64,000 nucleotides of DNA from Pseudomonas sp. Root71 (GCF_001429045.1 NZ_LMHY01000001.1:441892-505891); one strand, 5' to 3'; counted from the stretch's first letter, positions 9,153 through 18,766 are shown. Numbers and translations: made by a program. Notes: generated from the sequence alone by a model not told the origin.

Positions 9153-9169
9153 GCATCACCCAATACAAA

Positions 9170-9261
9170 CTGTGGGAGCGGGCTTGCTCGCGAAGGCGTC
9201 GTGTCAGTCGACATTAATGTTGTCTGATGCACCGCTTTCGCGAGCAAGCCCGCTCCCACAG
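9170..9261. repeat. REP doublet, family A (GTGGGAGCGGGCTTGCTCGC type), long spacer
   Basis: Inverted family A copies with a spacer of about 45 bp containing GTCAGTCGACATTAATGTTG. This spacer motif recurs in other long-spacer pairs of the window. It lies between the convergent trmB and DUF3392 genes. Confidence 0.9.
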
Positions 9262-9283
9262 TTGTTTTAAGGTGTGGCTGAGA

Positions 9284-9607
9284 TCAGCGGCGGTCTGCCA
9301 CAACGCCAATCAACACCAGCACCACCAGCAGCACCGGCGCCAGGCTGTAGTTGTTGAACTGGCTCAAGCCGCGCACGACCCACGGCGTGGCATAGATCAG
9401 CGCCGCGCCGCTGCCGATCATGCACAGCAGGGACATCAGTGGCACGCGCAAGGCGCCGGCGATGCTGCCCAGGCGTTGCTCGACCCAGCCTTTGAAATCC
9501 GCACCAAACAGCACCAGCAGGCAGCCCACCAGGGCCAGGGCGATTTCCGAGAGGTTGCTGCGGCTCCAGCGAGACACGGTGGCAAGCAGGTCGAGTACCA
9601 AATCCAT
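9284..9607 (-). CDS. DUF3392 family membrane protein
   Basis: A 107-residue protein with three hydrophobic segments (about residues 20-40, 55-78, 84-103), matching DUF3392, a family known from gamma-proteobacteria without an assigned function. It starts at the ATG at 9607, ten bases after the hemW stop on the same strand, so it is probably the last gene of the minus-strand run that starts at yggS. Confidence 0.8.
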   Translation of the reverse strand: MDLVLDLLATVSRWSRSNLSEIALALVGCLLVLFGADFKGWVEQRLGSIAGALRVPLMSLLCMIGSGAALIYATPWVVRGLSQFNNYSLAPVLLVVLVLIGVVADRR

Positions 9608-9616
9608 TCGATTTCC

Positions 9617-10822
9617 TTATGTCAGAAATTTCTGCAGCAAGTCGTTGAGGAAGAGTTGTCCGCGTTCGGTGGCTACCAGACGTGACGGTTCGACCTGCAA
9701 CAGGCCGCTTTGTTCGGCTTCGCGGCGGCCTTCAGCAAGGCTTTCCAGTGTCATGCCGGTGCGTTCCGGGTACAGCCGTGATTCGACGCCTTTAGTCAGG
9801 CGCAGCGCGTTCATCAGGAATTCGAACGGCATTTCATCGTTGCCCAGCGCTTTCTCGCCGGCCTGGAAGCTTTTTGCCGGATTCAGGTAATCCTTCGGCA
9901 GGCGGGTCTTCCAGGTGCGAATGATGCGCCCGTCCGGATGGCTGAGCTTGCCATGGGCGCCGGCGCCGATGCCGATGAAGTCGCCAAAACTCCAGTAATT
10001 GAGGTTGTGGCGCGCCGGGCGACCGGGCAGGGCATAGGCCGAGACCTCGTATTGCGCGTAACCATGTTCAGCCAGCAGCGCTTGTCCGGCTTCCTGTATG
10101 TCCCACAGCGTGTCGTCTTCCGGCAGCGTCGGCGGCTGGTTCCAGAACACCGTGTTCGGTTCCAGGGTCAGTTGATACCACGACAGGTGTGTCGGCTTCA
10201 GGGCGATGGCTGTGCGCAGGTCGGCCAAGGCATCGTCCAGGGACTGATTGGGCAAGCCATGCATCAAGTCCAGGTTGAAGTTGTCGAACCCGGCCTGTCG
10301 CGCCATGCCGGCGGCGCGTACGGCTTCGTCGCCGTTGTGAATCCGCCCCAGGGCCTCGAGCTTCTCTTGCTGGAAGCTCTGGATGCCGATCGACAGGCGA
10401 TTGATCCCCAGTTTCCGGTACGCGACGAACTTGTCTTGCTCGAAGGTCCCCGGATTGGCTTCCAGCGTGATTTCGATGTCGCTGGCAAACGGGATGCGTT
10501 GTTCGATGCCTTTGAGCAAGCGACCCAGCGAATCAGCACTGAACAGGCTTGGCGTGCCGCCACCGAAGAAAATCGAGCTCAGCTCTCGACCATAAACGGC
10601 GTGCAGGTCCTGATCGAGATCGGCCAGCAATGCGTCGACGTACTCTTCTTCCGGCAGCACGGGGCTGGCGGTGTGGGAGTTGAAGTCGCAATAAGGGCAT
10701 TTGCGCACGCACCACGGGATGTGGATATACAGCGCCAGCGGCGGCAGCACAGGCAGGGCCGCCCGAGGCGATTGAGCGGCGCCGCCGAAGATCAGCGGCG
10801 ACGCGGATGATTCACGGGTCAT
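9617..10822 (-). CDS. hemW: Radical SAM heme chaperone HemW
   Basis: Radical SAM protein of the HemN-like family. The start at 10822 (401 residues) overlaps the rdgB stop as ATGA; the frame is open further upstream but without homologous sequence. The cluster motif is C38-VRK-C42-PY-C45-DF, followed by GGGTPS. The residue after CDF is not a cysteine, unlike the extra Cys of true coproporphyrinogen III oxidase HemN, so HemW is the better call. HemW proteins bind heme and are thought to deliver it to respiratory enzymes. Confidence 0.93.
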   Translation of the reverse strand: MTRESSASPLIFGGAAQSPRAALPVLPPLALYIHIPWCVRKCPYCDFNSHTASPVLPEEEYVDALLADLDQDLHAVYGRELSSIFFGGGTPSLFSADSLGRLLKGIEQRIPFASDIEITLEANPGTFEQDKFVAYRKLGINRLSIGIQSFQQEKLEALGRIHNGDEAVRAAGMARQAGFDNFNLDLMHGLPNQSLDDALADLRTAIALKPTHLSWYQLTLEPNTVFWNQPPTLPEDDTLWDIQEAGQALLAEHGYAQYEVSAYALPGRPARHNLNYWSFGDFIGIGAGAHGKLSHPDGRIIRTWKTRLPKDYLNPAKSFQAGEKALGNDEMPFEFLMNALRLTKGVESRLYPERTGMTLESLAEGRREAEQSGLLQVEPSRLVATERGQLFLNDLLQKFLT

Positions 10823-11415
10823 TTCAAGCCCAGGCGCTGGCGCAGCAGATCCATTGCACGGGCGCGGTGGCTGATCTGGTTCTTGTCGCCCGGGCTCATT
10901 TCGGCACTGGAGCAATCGCGCTCCGGCACCCAGAACAGCGGGTCGTAGCCAAAACCGTGTTCGCCGCTGGCCTGGGTCAGGATCCGCCCGTGCCACAAAC
11001 CTTCGCAGAGAATCGGCAACGGATCATCGGCGTGGCGCACCAGTGCCAGCACGCACACGAACTGCGCACCACGTTCGGCCTCAGGCACGTCTTTCAATAC
11101 GTCGAGCAGCTTGGCGTTGTTCGCCGCATCGCCCTTGCCGTCGGCATAACGCGCCGAGTAGATGCCTGGCGCGCCGCCAAGGAAGTCCACCGCCAGCCCG
11201 GAATCGTCGGCCAACGCCGGCAGGCCGGAAATGCGCGCGGCATTGCGGGCCTTGAGGATGGCGTTTTCGACGAACGACAAACCAGTCTCTTCGGGCTCGA
11301 CACTGCTGAACTCGCCGATCGAGCGCAGATGCACCGACTCGCCGAGCATGGCCTGGAGTTCCTTGAGTTTGCCGGCGTTATGGCTGGCCAGTACGAGTTG
11401 CGTGAAGTTGATCAT
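10819..11415 (-). CDS. rdgB: dITP/XTP pyrophosphatase
   Basis: House-cleaning nucleotide pyrophosphatase (HAM1 family) that removes dITP, ITP and XTP. The 198 residues show [14 protein letters not shown] at the N-terminus, [16 protein letters not shown] in the middle and SHRARAM near the C-terminus. It overlaps the DUF4426 gene upstream by 4 bp and hemW downstream by 4 bp. Confidence 0.97.
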   Translation of the reverse strand: MINFTQLVLASHNAGKLKELQAMLGESVHLRSIGEFSSVEPEETGLSFVENAILKARNAARISGLPALADDSGLAVDFLGGAPGIYSARYADGKGDAANNAKLLDVLKDVPEAERGAQFVCVLALVRHADDPLPILCEGLWHGRILTQASGEHGFGYDPLFWVPERDCSSAEMSPGDKNQISHRARAMDLLRQRLGLK

Positions 11416-11846
11416 TGGCCAGGGAAGAGCTCTTGGTTGAAATTGATGGTGTTTATCTTGTCGCCGGTCTGCACCTTGATGTTGAAGGTGCGGACTTCCT
11501 GCTGGGGTACCGGGTATTGGGCGATGTAGTAGATCGCTCCTTGCTCGGTGACCTGCTTGAAGTTCAGTGTATAGCTTTGGCTGGTCAGGTCTTTGACGGT
11601 GCCGCTGACCTCGGCCGTCATCGGCGTGCCGGCCTTGATCACTGTAATGTTGATCACGCCCTGATCCTTGCTGCGAGTCAGTTGGGCGGCCTTGGCAACG
11701 TCCGGTAGCAGGTAGGTGGAGTTGAAGGTGTTGTAGTGCACCGTCACGTCACCGAAGGTTTCCTTGCGTTCGCTCTTGATGGCGTCGGCGGCCATGGCGG
11801 TGATGCTCAGGCAGGCAGTGAGTAGAAACAACGCTAGACGACCCAT
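11412..11846 (-). CDS. DUF4426 domain protein, periplasmic
   Basis: A 144-residue exported protein. Residues 1-20 are a signal peptide ([19 protein letters not shown] then ADA). The rest is a predicted beta-rich DUF4426 domain ([17 protein letters not shown] near its start). Function unknown. It overlaps rdgB by 4 bp and lies 26 bp downstream of metW, an arrangement shared with P. aeruginosa. Confidence 0.88.
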   Translation of the reverse strand: MGRLALFLLTACLSITAMAADAIKSERKETFGDVTVHYNTFNSTYLLPDVAKAAQLTRSKDQGVINITVIKAGTPMTAEVSGTVKDLTSQSYTLNFKQVTEQGAIYYIAQYPVPQQEVRTFNIKVQTGDKINTINFNQELFPGQ

Positions 11847-11872
11847 GATCGTTCTCCTTGAAATAGGGTGGA

Positions 11873-12493
11873 TCAGACTGCGACCTTGTGATCGGAAAGT
11901 CCCGGGCTGCTGACCCGGTAGATACCGATCTCACCTAACAGATTAGGCCATAGCTTGCTGGCCCACCCGTGCCGATGCTGTTGATCCACGGCAAGCCGAT
12001 CAATGACCTTCGCTTCACGTTCGCGACACAAGGCTTCAAAGTCCGCGAAGGTGCAGAAGTGAATGTTCGGCGTGTTGTACCAGGTGTACGGCAGGAACTC
12101 GGAAACCGGCATGCGGCCCTTGCTCGCCAGGTACCAGCGGCAGCGCCAATGACCGAAATTCGGGAAAGTGATGATGCACTGACGGCCGACGCGCAGCATT
12201 TCCTCGAGGATCCTGTCCGGGTAGTGCACCGCTTGCAGCGCCTGGGTCATGACCACGACATCGAAACTGTTGCTGGCAAAGTTGCCCAGGCCCTTGTCCA
12301 GGTCCTGTTCGATGACGTTGATGCCCTTGGCCACGCACTCGGCGATGTTGTCGGCGTCGTTTTCCAGGCCATAACCGGTGACTTGCTTGTTATCGCGCAG
12401 CCAGGTCAGCAGCTCGCCATCGCCGCACCCGAGGTCGAGCACGCGGCTGCCGGCGGGGATCCATTCCTGGATGATTTCCAGATCAGCTCTCAT
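11873..12493 (-). CDS. metW: Methionine biosynthesis protein MetW
   Basis: A 206-residue SAM-methyltransferase-fold protein (VLDLGCGDGELL near residue 19) always paired with metX in Pseudomonas. MetW is needed with MetX for methionine synthesis by the homoserine acyltransferase route; its exact biochemical role is less clear. It starts 7 bp after the metX stop, so the two are co-translated. Confidence 0.96.
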   Translation of the reverse strand: MRADLEIIQEWIPAGSRVLDLGCGDGELLTWLRDNKQVTGYGLENDADNIAECVAKGINVIEQDLDKGLGNFASNSFDVVVMTQALQAVHYPDRILEEMLRVGRQCIITFPNFGHWRCRWYLASKGRMPVSEFLPYTWYNTPNIHFCTFADFEALCREREAKVIDRLAVDQQHRHGWASKLWPNLLGEIGIYRVSSPGLSDHKVAV

Positions 12494-12500
12494 GGCTTTC

Positions 12501-13640
12501 TCACAACGTAATGCGGTTCATGTAATTGCCGAATGCCTGCAGGTAGCGCGGGATCGGAATCAGGAAGGCGTCGTGGCCTTGCGGAGCGTCGATCTCGAGG
12601 TAGCAGACGTCCTTGCGCGCGGCCATCAGTGCGTCCACCAGCTCCCGCGAGCGGGCAGGGGAGAAGCGCCAGTCGGTGGTGAACGACATCACGCAGAACC
12701 TGGCTTTTGCACCTTCAAAGGTTTTCGCCAGGTTATCGTCGAAGTTCGCTGCCGGATCGAAGTAATCGAGCGCTTTGGTCATCAACAGGTACGTGTTGGC
12801 ATCGAAGCGCCCGGAGAACTCTTCGCCCTGGTAGCGCAGGTAGCTTTCCACCTGGAACTCGACGCTGTGGAAGTCGTAGTTGAGCTTCTCGCTCTTGAGC
12901 CCGCGGCCGAATTTCTCGCCCATGGAGTCGTCGGACAGGTAGGTGATATGCCCGACCATCCGCGCCAGCATCAGGCCGCGCTTGGGGATCACGTTGTGTT
13001 CCTGGAACGAGCCGCCGTGGAATTCAGGGTCGGTGAGGATCGCCTGGCGCGCCACTTCGTTGAACGCGATGTTCTGTGCCGACAGCTTGGGCGCCGAGGC
13101 GATGGCCAGGCAATGACGGATGCGGTCTGGGTAGGTGATGCTCCATTGCATCGCCTGCATGCCGCCGAGGCTGCCGCCGATCACGGCCGCGAACTGGGCG
13201 ATGCCGAGACGATCGGCCAGGCGGGCCTGGCTGTGCACCCAATCCTCGACGGTTAACACCGGGAAGTCGGCGCCGAACGGCTTGCCGGTGTCCGGGTTGA
13301 TGCTGCTCGGGCCGGTGGAGCCGTTGCAGCCGCCGAGGTTGTTCAGGCTGACCACGAAGAACTTGCTGGTGTCGATCGGCTTGCCGGGACCGATGCAGCT
13401 GTCCCACCAACCGGGCTTGCGGTCGTCGACGCTGTGGTAGCCGGCGGCGTGGTGGTGACCGGACAGGGCGTGGCAGATCAGCACGGCGTTGCTCGCCGTG
13501 GCATTGAGCGTGCCGTAGGTTTCGTAAATCAGGTCATAGGCCGGGAGCGAACGGCCGCAGGCCAATGCCAGGGGTTCGCTGAAGTGCGCCACTTGCGGCG
13601 TCACCAGACCAACAGAATCGGGGGGGAAGGCAGCTGGCAT
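12501..13640 (-). CDS. metX: Homoserine O-acyltransferase MetX
   Basis: Acylates homoserine, the first committed step to methionine. In Pseudomonas the MetX donor is thought to be succinyl-CoA; sequence alone does not settle acetyl versus succinyl. The start at 13640 ([16 protein letters not shown]) gives the usual 379 residues; the frame runs upstream without homology. It is an alpha/beta hydrolase fold with nucleophile Ser in [12 protein letters not shown] and the catalytic His in QGHDAFLIP. It is followed closely by metW. Confidence 0.96.
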   Translation of the reverse strand: MPAAFPPDSVGLVTPQVAHFSEPLALACGRSLPAYDLIYETYGTLNATASNAVLICHALSGHHHAAGYHSVDDRKPGWWDSCIGPGKPIDTSKFFVVSLNNLGGCNGSTGPSSINPDTGKPFGADFPVLTVEDWVHSQARLADRLGIAQFAAVIGGSLGGMQAMQWSITYPDRIRHCLAIASAPKLSAQNIAFNEVARQAILTDPEFHGGSFQEHNVIPKRGLMLARMVGHITYLSDDSMGEKFGRGLKSEKLNYDFHSVEFQVESYLRYQGEEFSGRFDANTYLLMTKALDYFDPAANFDDNLAKTFEGAKARFCVMSFTTDWRFSPARSRELVDALMAARKDVCYLEIDAPQGHDAFLIPIPRYLQAFGNYMNRITL

Positions 13641-13742
13641 CGACCCTGCTCTCATTGAAATGAGGCGTAAGTCTAAAGACCGCTGGGGTAAGCGGCAAGC
13701 AAAGGCCGGGCCTGATTTCATTCAGTAAGACTGAGGTGCACC

Positions 13743-13808
13743 ATTCGCGAGCAAGCCCGCTCCCACAGGGGGACGCATTCCAATGTGGGAGCGGGCTTGC
13801 TCGCGAAT
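13743..13808. repeat. REP doublet, family A, short spacer
   Basis: Perfect 25-bp inverted copies at 13743-13767 and 13784-13808 with a 16-bp spacer. It sits in the gap between the yggU stop and the metX start. Confidence 0.9.
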
Positions 13809-13824
13809 GAGGCGACTCGGTGGA

Positions 13825-14118
13825 TCAGGCTGGACGCACCAGATCAGGCAAGTCCGGCAGCTTCTTCGGCGAACAGATCCGCACCCGTTTCTGCCGGTTC
13901 AACTCGCCGCTGAGCAGGCTGACCTGGCTCTTGGATACGCCAAAGGCCTTGGCCAGGAACGCCATCAGATACGCGTTTGCCTTGCCCTCGACCGGCGGCG
14001 CGGTCAGGCGGATCTTCAGGCGATCGCCGTGCAGCCCGCAGAAGTCATCGCTACGGGCTGCCGGTTGCAGGTGACACTCCAGAATCAGGTCGTCACCGTC
14101 CCAGCGAAACCAGCTCAC
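13825..14118 (-). CDS. DUF167 (YggU) family protein
   Basis: A 97-residue small soluble protein of the YggU/DUF167 family (APPVEGKANAYLMAFLAKAF is the family core). Function unknown. It starts with GTG at 14118, 4 bp downstream of the yggT stop, in the conserved order yggS-proC-yggT-yggU. Confidence 0.93.
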   Translation of the reverse strand: MSWFRWDGDDLILECHLQPAARSDDFCGLHGDRLKIRLTAPPVEGKANAYLMAFLAKAFGVSKSQVSLLSGELNRQKRVRICSPKKLPDLPDLVRPA

Positions 14119-14122
14119 CGGG

Positions 14123-14713
14123 TCAGATCAACACGCGGAGGATTTCCGGCATCATGGTCATGGCGGCGAGGTTGTTGATCACCAGCATGTCGAACAGCTT
14201 GAGTGCCAGGAACGCAAAGATCGGCGACAGGTCCAGACCGCCCAGGTTCGGCAGGAACTTGCGGAACGGCGCCAGGGCCGGTTCGCAGACGTCGTTCACC
14301 AGTTCGGCGCCGGGGTTATGGCTGCCCGGGGCGACCCAGGACAGGATCACGCTGATGATCAGGGCGAAGAAGAAAATCTTCATGAACAGCGCGGTCACCC
14401 CGATGATCGACCAGATCAGCAGTTGCAGCGGGTTGCCGGTGGTGCCGTAGGTCAGCAGCAGGGTCAGGGCCATCAGCGCCAGTTGCACCAGGATCGCCAG
14501 CACCAGCGAGGACATGTCCAGGCCGAACACGCTCGGGATGATCCGGCGCAGTGGCTTGAGCAGTGGCTGAGTGGCCTTGACGATGAACTGGCAGATCGGG
14601 TTGTAGAAGTTCGCCCGCACCAGTTGCAGCACGAAGCGCATCAGCACGATCAGCAGGTACAGGCTGCCGAGGGTTTGCAGCACGTAGACCGCTGCGGTGT
14701 TCAATCCAATCAT
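14123..14713 (-). CDS. YggT family membrane protein
   Basis: A 196-residue inner-membrane protein built from two YGGT repeats, each with two hydrophobic helices and a conserved short loop (NPICQFIVKATQPLLKPLRR in the first, NPGAELVNDVCEPALAPFRK in the second). The start at 14713 (MIGLNTAAV) is 10 bp after proC and preceded by AGGAGC; the longer upstream frame is not YggT-like. The family has been linked to osmotic shock tolerance; the precise role is unknown. Confidence 0.94.
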   Translation of the reverse strand: MIGLNTAAVYVLQTLGSLYLLIVLMRFVLQLVRANFYNPICQFIVKATQPLLKPLRRIIPSVFGLDMSSLVLAILVQLALMALTLLLTYGTTGNPLQLLIWSIIGVTALFMKIFFFALIISVILSWVAPGSHNPGAELVNDVCEPALAPFRKFLPNLGGLDLSPIFAFLALKLFDMLVINNLAAMTMMPEILRVLI

Positions 14714-14723
14714 GAAAAGCTCC

Positions 14724-15542
14724 TTATTGACCCAGTTGTTCGGCCATCTCGGCCGAGCGATGCGCGGCAGCGCCGAGTGCTTTTTCGACCAGGGCTTCAA
14801 AGCCATTGGCCTGGAACGACTTGATTGCAGCTTCCGTGGTGCCCGCAGGCGAGGTGACGCGGCGGCGCAGCTCGGCTGCGTCGACGTCGCTGGAGACCGC
14901 CATGTGTGCGGCGCCCAGGGCGGTTTGCAGGGTCAGCTGCGCGGCGATGTCCGCCGGCAGGCCGAGCTTCACGCCGGCGGCGGTCATGGCTTCGATCAGC
15001 AGGAAGAAGTACGCCGGGCCCGAGCCGGAAACGGCGGTGACGGCATCCAGTTGCTGTTCTTCATTCAGCCATAGGGCGATGCCGACCGCGGACAGCAACT
15101 CCTGGGCCTGCTGACGTTGTTCGGCGGACACCTCGGCTGTCGCAAACAGGCCGCTCGCGCCCTGACGCACCAGCGCCGGGGTGTTGGGCATGCAGCGCAC
15201 GATCGGCTGGGCGCCGAGCCAGTTGTTCATGCTGGCGCAGGTGATGCCCGCTGCAATCGAAACCACCAGTTGATCGGGCTTGAGGCTTGGGCGAATGGCT
15301 TCGCACACGGCTTTCATCGCCTGCGGCTTGACCGCCAGCACGACCACGTTGGCGCCATCGATGGCCTGGGCGTTGTCGGCAAAGGTTTCGATGCCGTGTT
15401 CAGCGCTCACGCGGGCGCGGGTTTCTTCGCCCGGATCGCTGGCGCGGATCTGCGCTGCTTCCAGACCCTTGGCCCGCAGGCCGCCGATCAGGCTGGCGGC
15501 CATGTTGCCGGCACCGATAAAGGCAATACGTGTCTTGCTCAT
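14724..15542 (-). CDS. proC: Pyrroline-5-carboxylate reductase
   Basis: Last step of proline biosynthesis. The 272-residue protein has an N-terminal NAD(P)H-binding fold (IAFIGAGNMAASLIGGL at residues 6-22) and the C-terminal ProC helix bundle with AVSGSGPAYFF and SPAGTTEAAI. It is in the yggS-proC-yggT cluster. Confidence 0.98.
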   Translation of the reverse strand: MSKTRIAFIGAGNMAASLIGGLRAKGLEAAQIRASDPGEETRARVSAEHGIETFADNAQAIDGANVVVLAVKPQAMKAVCEAIRPSLKPDQLVVSIAAGITCASMNNWLGAQPIVRCMPNTPALVRQGASGLFATAEVSAEQRQQAQELLSAVGIALWLNEEQQLDAVTAVSGSGPAYFFLLIEAMTAAGVKLGLPADIAAQLTLQTALGAAHMAVSSDVDAAELRRRVTSPAGTTEAAIKSFQANGFEALVEKALGAAAHRSAEMAEQLGQ

Positions 15543-15577
15543 GTCAGGTCCTTATAAAGAGAGGAGTCAGCCATTTT

Positions 15578-16264
15578 TCAAGGCTGACCGTAGTCGCGGG
15601 CGCCAAACAGGGCGGTGCCGATCCGCACCCAAGTGGCGCCTTGGGCGATGGCCGATTCGAGATCGTGGCTCATACCCATGGAAAGTGTGTCGAGCGGCAG
15701 GTTCAGGCTGGCTTGCAGGCTTTGCACGGCCGCGAAAGAGGCATCCTGGGCGGCGCGATCTTCAGTCGGCTCCGGAATGGCCATCAATCCGCGCAGTTTC
15801 AGGCGCGGCAGGTTACTGATGGCGTTGGCCAAGGCTGGCAGGTCGGCCGGGGTGCAGCCGGATTTGCTGGCTTCACCGCTGACATTGACCTGAATGCAGA
15901 TGTTCAGGGGCGGCAGATCGGCGGGACGTTGTTCGGACAGGCGTTGTGCAATTTTCAGGCGATCCACGGAATGCACCCAGTCGAAGTGCTCGGCGATAGC
16001 GCGAGTCTTGTTCGATTGAATGGGGCCGATGAAGTGCCAGATCAAGGGCAGGTCGGCCAGTTCCAGCTGTTTGCCCAGCGCTTCCTGCAAGTAGTTCTCG
16101 CCAAAGTCGCGCAGGCCGGCAGCGTAGGCTTCACGCAGGTCCTGAGCGGGTTTGGTCTTGCTCACAGCCAGCAACCGGACGCTGTTTTCGGCGCGGTTCG
16201 CGGCAAGTGTTGCGGCATGTATGCGCGAACTAACCTGAAGAATGTTGTCTGCTATGGTGGACAT
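15578..16264 (-). CDS. Pyridoxal phosphate homeostasis protein (YggS/PLPHP)
   Basis: PLP-binding protein involved in vitamin B6 and amino-acid homeostasis, with no known catalytic activity. The 228-residue alanine-racemase-like barrel carries the PLP lysine in RLLAVSKTKP near residue 36 and IQVNVSGEASKSG in the middle. Start is the ATG at 16264. It is divergent from pilT with 56 bp between starts, so the promoters overlap. Confidence 0.96.
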   Translation of the reverse strand: MSTIADNILQVSSRIHAATLAANRAENSVRLLAVSKTKPAQDLREAYAAGLRDFGENYLQEALGKQLELADLPLIWHFIGPIQSNKTRAIAEHFDWVHSVDRLKIAQRLSEQRPADLPPLNICIQVNVSGEASKSGCTPADLPALANAISNLPRLKLRGLMAIPEPTEDRAAQDASFAAVQSLQASLNLPLDTLSMGMSHDLESAIAQGATWVRIGTALFGARDYGQP

Positions 16265-16320
16265 CAAGAGGCGCCAGCGGTCTGAAGGTTCGCGGCATTC
16301 TACTGGAATTGAGAGGCGCT

Positions 16321-17355
16321 ATGGATATCACTGAGCTGCTGGCATTCAGCGCCAAACAGGGGGCATCCGACCTGCATCTGTCCGCGGGCCTGCCACCGAT
16401 GATTCGGGTGGATGGCGATGTGCGGCGCATCAACCTGCCGGCCATGGACCACCAGCAGGTGCAGGCGCTGATCCATGCCATCATGAATGACACCCAGCGG
16501 GCGGACTTCGAAAAGCATCTGGAAACCGATTTTTCCTTTGAAGTGCCCGGCGTGGCGCGCTTTCGGGTCAATGTGTTCAACCAGAACCGTGGCGCGGGCG
16601 CCGTGTTTCGCACCATCCCGGCGAAAGTGCAGAGTATGGACGAACTGGGCATGGGCGACGTGTTTCGCAAGATGACCGACGCTCCCCGTGGCCTGGTGCT
16701 GGTGACCGGCCCGACCGGTTCCGGCAAGTCCACCACGCTGGCAGCGATGATCGATTACCTCAATACCCATCGTCATCACCACATTCTCACCATTGAGGAC
16801 CCCATCGAGTTTGTTCACGAGTCGCGCAAATGCCTGATCAATCAGCGTGAAGTCCATCGCGATACCCGTAGTTTCGCCACCGCGTTGCGTTCGGCACTCC
16901 GGGAAGACCCGGATGTGATCCTGGTGGGGGAGATGCGCGATCAGGAGACCATTCGCCTGGCGTTGACCGCAGCCGAAACCGGCCATCTGGTGTTCGGCAC
17001 GCTGCACACCACGTCGGCGGCGAAAACCATCGACCGGGTGGTCGACGTGTTTCCGGGGGACGAGAAGTCGATGGTGCGTTCTATGCTCTCCGAGTCGCTG
17101 CTGGCGGTGGTATCCCAGACCCTGGTGAAGAAAATCGGCGGCGGACGCATCGCGGCACACGAGATCATGCTGGGGACATCGGCGATCCGGAACCTGATCC
17201 GCGAGGACAAGGTGGCGCAGATGTACTCGGCGATTCAGTCGGGAGGGTCGCTGGGGATGCAGACGCTGGATATGAGCCTGAAGGATCTGGTGACCAAGGG
17301 GTTGGTCAGTCGTGATCATGCGCGGGAGAAGGCGCGGTCACCGGATGGTTTTTGA
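16321..17355 (+). CDS. pilT: Type IV pilus retraction ATPase PilT
   Basis: Hexameric motor that depolymerises type IV pili for twitching. The start at 16321 gives 344 residues, the P. aeruginosa length. It shows Walker A GPTGSGKST (residues 130-138), Asp box, Walker B DPDVILVGEMRD, His box TGHLVFGTLHT and the retraction motif AIRNLIRED. In P. aeruginosa pilU follows immediately; here the next gene is an unrelated peptidase on the other strand after a REP pair. Confidence 0.98.
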   Translation: MDITELLAFSAKQGASDLHLSAGLPPMIRVDGDVRRINLPAMDHQQVQALIHAIMNDTQRADFEKHLETDFSFEVPGVARFRVNVFNQNRGAGAVFRTIPAKVQSMDELGMGDVFRKMTDAPRGLVLVTGPTGSGKSTTLAAMIDYLNTHRHHHILTIEDPIEFVHESRKCLINQREVHRDTRSFATALRSALREDPDVILVGEMRDQETIRLALTAAETGHLVFGTLHTTSAAKTIDRVVDVFPGDEKSMVRSMLSESLLAVVSQTLVKKIGGGRIAAHEIMLGTSAIRNLIREDKVAQMYSAIQSGGSLGMQTLDMSLKDLVTKGLVSRDHAREKARSPDGF

Positions 17356-17369
17356 TGACCCTGAAAGCA

Positions 17370-17445
17370 AAGGCTCGCAGCCTTCGGCAGCTCCTACACA
17401 GGAATATGCGATTCCATGTAGGAGCTGCCGAAGGCTGCGAGCCTT
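17370..17445. repeat. REP doublet, family B
   Basis: Inverted copies at 17373-17397 and 17418-17442 with GCTCGCAG rather than the more common GATCGCAG end. It lies between the convergent pilT and NlpC/P60 genes, starting 15 bp after the pilT stop. Confidence 0.88.
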
Positions 17446-17459
17446 TGATCTTGCTTCAA

Positions 17460-18080
17460 TCAGCGCTGAACAACCCGCAACGCATTTTGTTCTTTCGGCA
17501 GAACCCGCTTGGCAACTACGTAGTGGTTTTCCCAGTACGGCTTCTTCAAGGTGTCGATGGACACCGACTTGCCGCGGCGTGGCGCGTGGATGAAACGGTC
17601 GTTGCCCAGGTAAATGGCAACATGATTGACCCGACGGCTCTTGATGTTGAAGAAAATCAGGTCGCCCGGCTTCAGGTCGTCGCGATCGACTTTCTCCCCA
17701 TGACCGCTGGCCATGGCGTTGGAGGTGCGTGGCAGGTCGAACGTGGCGTCGTTGAACGCGTATTTCACCAGGCCGCTGCAATCGAAGCCTTTGCTTGGGC
17801 TGCTGCCGCCCCAACGATAGGGAGTGCCAAGGACGTTCACGGCGCGGCTCAGCACGTCGCTGCTTTCCTTGGTGCCCATCGGTGGAACCAGGCCGCTTTT
17901 GCTGCTGGCCAGGCTTGGAGCGTATTTAGCGGATTTCTTGTCTTTGCTCGAAGGAGCAGAGGCATGGGATTTCGGGGTGTAACCATTAACGTTTGGAAGA
18001 CGTTGCTCACGATTGGTGGCGTGGGCGGCCAGTGGCATCAAAAGGCAAATGGTTAGCCATGTCTTGAAAAATGAACGCAT
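17460..18080 (-). CDS. C40 (NlpC/P60) family cell wall peptidase, secreted
   Basis: Probable periplasmic peptidoglycan endopeptidase. The 206-residue protein has a signal peptide (about residues 1-21, ending AAHA), a Ser/Lys-rich linker, then an NlpC/P60 domain from about residue 74: GTPYRWGGSSPSKGFDCSGL with catalytic Cys101, then RRVNHVAIYLG with the catalytic His and DRFIHAPRRG with the third polar residue. All catalytic positions are intact, so it should be active. It stands alone and is divergent from the TM2 gene. Confidence 0.93.
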   Translation of the reverse strand: MRSFFKTWLTICLLMPLAAHATNREQRLPNVNGYTPKSHASAPSSKDKKSAKYAPSLASSKSGLVPPMGTKESSDVLSRAVNVLGTPYRWGGSSPSKGFDCSGLVKYAFNDATFDLPRTSNAMASGHGEKVDRDDLKPGDLIFFNIKSRRVNHVAIYLGNDRFIHAPRRGKSVSIDTLKKPYWENHYVVAKRVLPKEQNALRVVQR

Positions 18081-18231
18081 TAGGCAAGGCTCTTAATAAG
18101 TTAGCGCGCAACTTTATAACAGCTTTTTTCCCGCTTCCGAGGCCGTTGGTCGATTCAATAAGGGGGGCAATGGTGGCAAAAAAGCAGCAAAATGGCGCCA
18201 TTGTCGGACAGGAGTCCGGTGTTACAAGGCT

Positions 18232-18260
18232 TTGACAGGTGCGAAGGTAGCACTTGCCAT
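18232..18260 (+). promoter_or_regulatory. Possible sigma-70 promoter of the TM2 gene
   Basis: A perfect TTGACA -35 box (18232-18237) is followed 17 bases later by a weak -10 box (TGCCAT). The following leader is unusually AT-rich up to the start at 18332. Confidence 0.3.
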
Positions 18261-18331
18261 ACGTCGGGTGCCCGTAAAAAAGTCACAAAGAATTAAAGAA
18301 TATTTATCTATCGTGTGAATCGAGGTCATTC

Positions 18332-18760
18332 ATGAACCCCTATCAACAGGCTGTCCAGCAGCAAGACACCCACAGCAAAGTGATCGGTTACCTGCTGTGG
18401 ATTTTCGGTTTTACCGGTGCTCACCGCTTCTATTACGGCAGGCCGGTGACCGGGACGATCTGGTTCTTCACCTTCGGCTTGCTGGGGATCGGTTGGCTGA
18501 TCGACCTTTTCCTGATTCCGGCGATGGACCGAGAGGCTGACCTGCGATTTACCGCGGGCCCGATCGAATACAACGTGGCGTGGATCCTGCTGACGTTTCT
18601 CGGGGTGTTCGGCGTTCACCGGATGTATCAGGGGAAATGGATCAGTGGGCTGCTGTATCTGCTGACGGGCGGGTTGTTCTTTCTTGGGGTGCTGTATGAC
18701 TTCTGGACGTTGAATGACCAGGTTTCTGTGCGTAATGCGCAGAATCGCGGCGCCTTTTAG
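18332..18760 (+). CDS. TM2 domain membrane protein
   Basis: A 142-residue membrane protein with an internally duplicated TM2-like pattern: a helix, then GFTGAHRFYYGRP in the first half and GVFGVHRMYQGKW in the second, each followed by hydrophobic helices. TM2 proteins have no established bacterial function. Starts at the ATG at 18332. Confidence 0.88.
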   Translation: MNPYQQAVQQQDTHSKVIGYLLWIFGFTGAHRFYYGRPVTGTIWFFTFGLLGIGWLIDLFLIPAMDREADLRFTAGPIEYNVAWILLTFLGVFGVHRMYQGKWISGLLYLLTGGLFFLGVLYDFWTLNDQVSVRNAQNRGAF

Positions 18761-18766
18761 TCAGTC

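Noticed and set aside
9617..10822. Annotation as coproporphyrinogen III oxidase HemN
   Set aside because: The Cys motif is [10 protein letters not shown] without the fourth Cys of HemN, and the location beside rdgB is typical for HemW.
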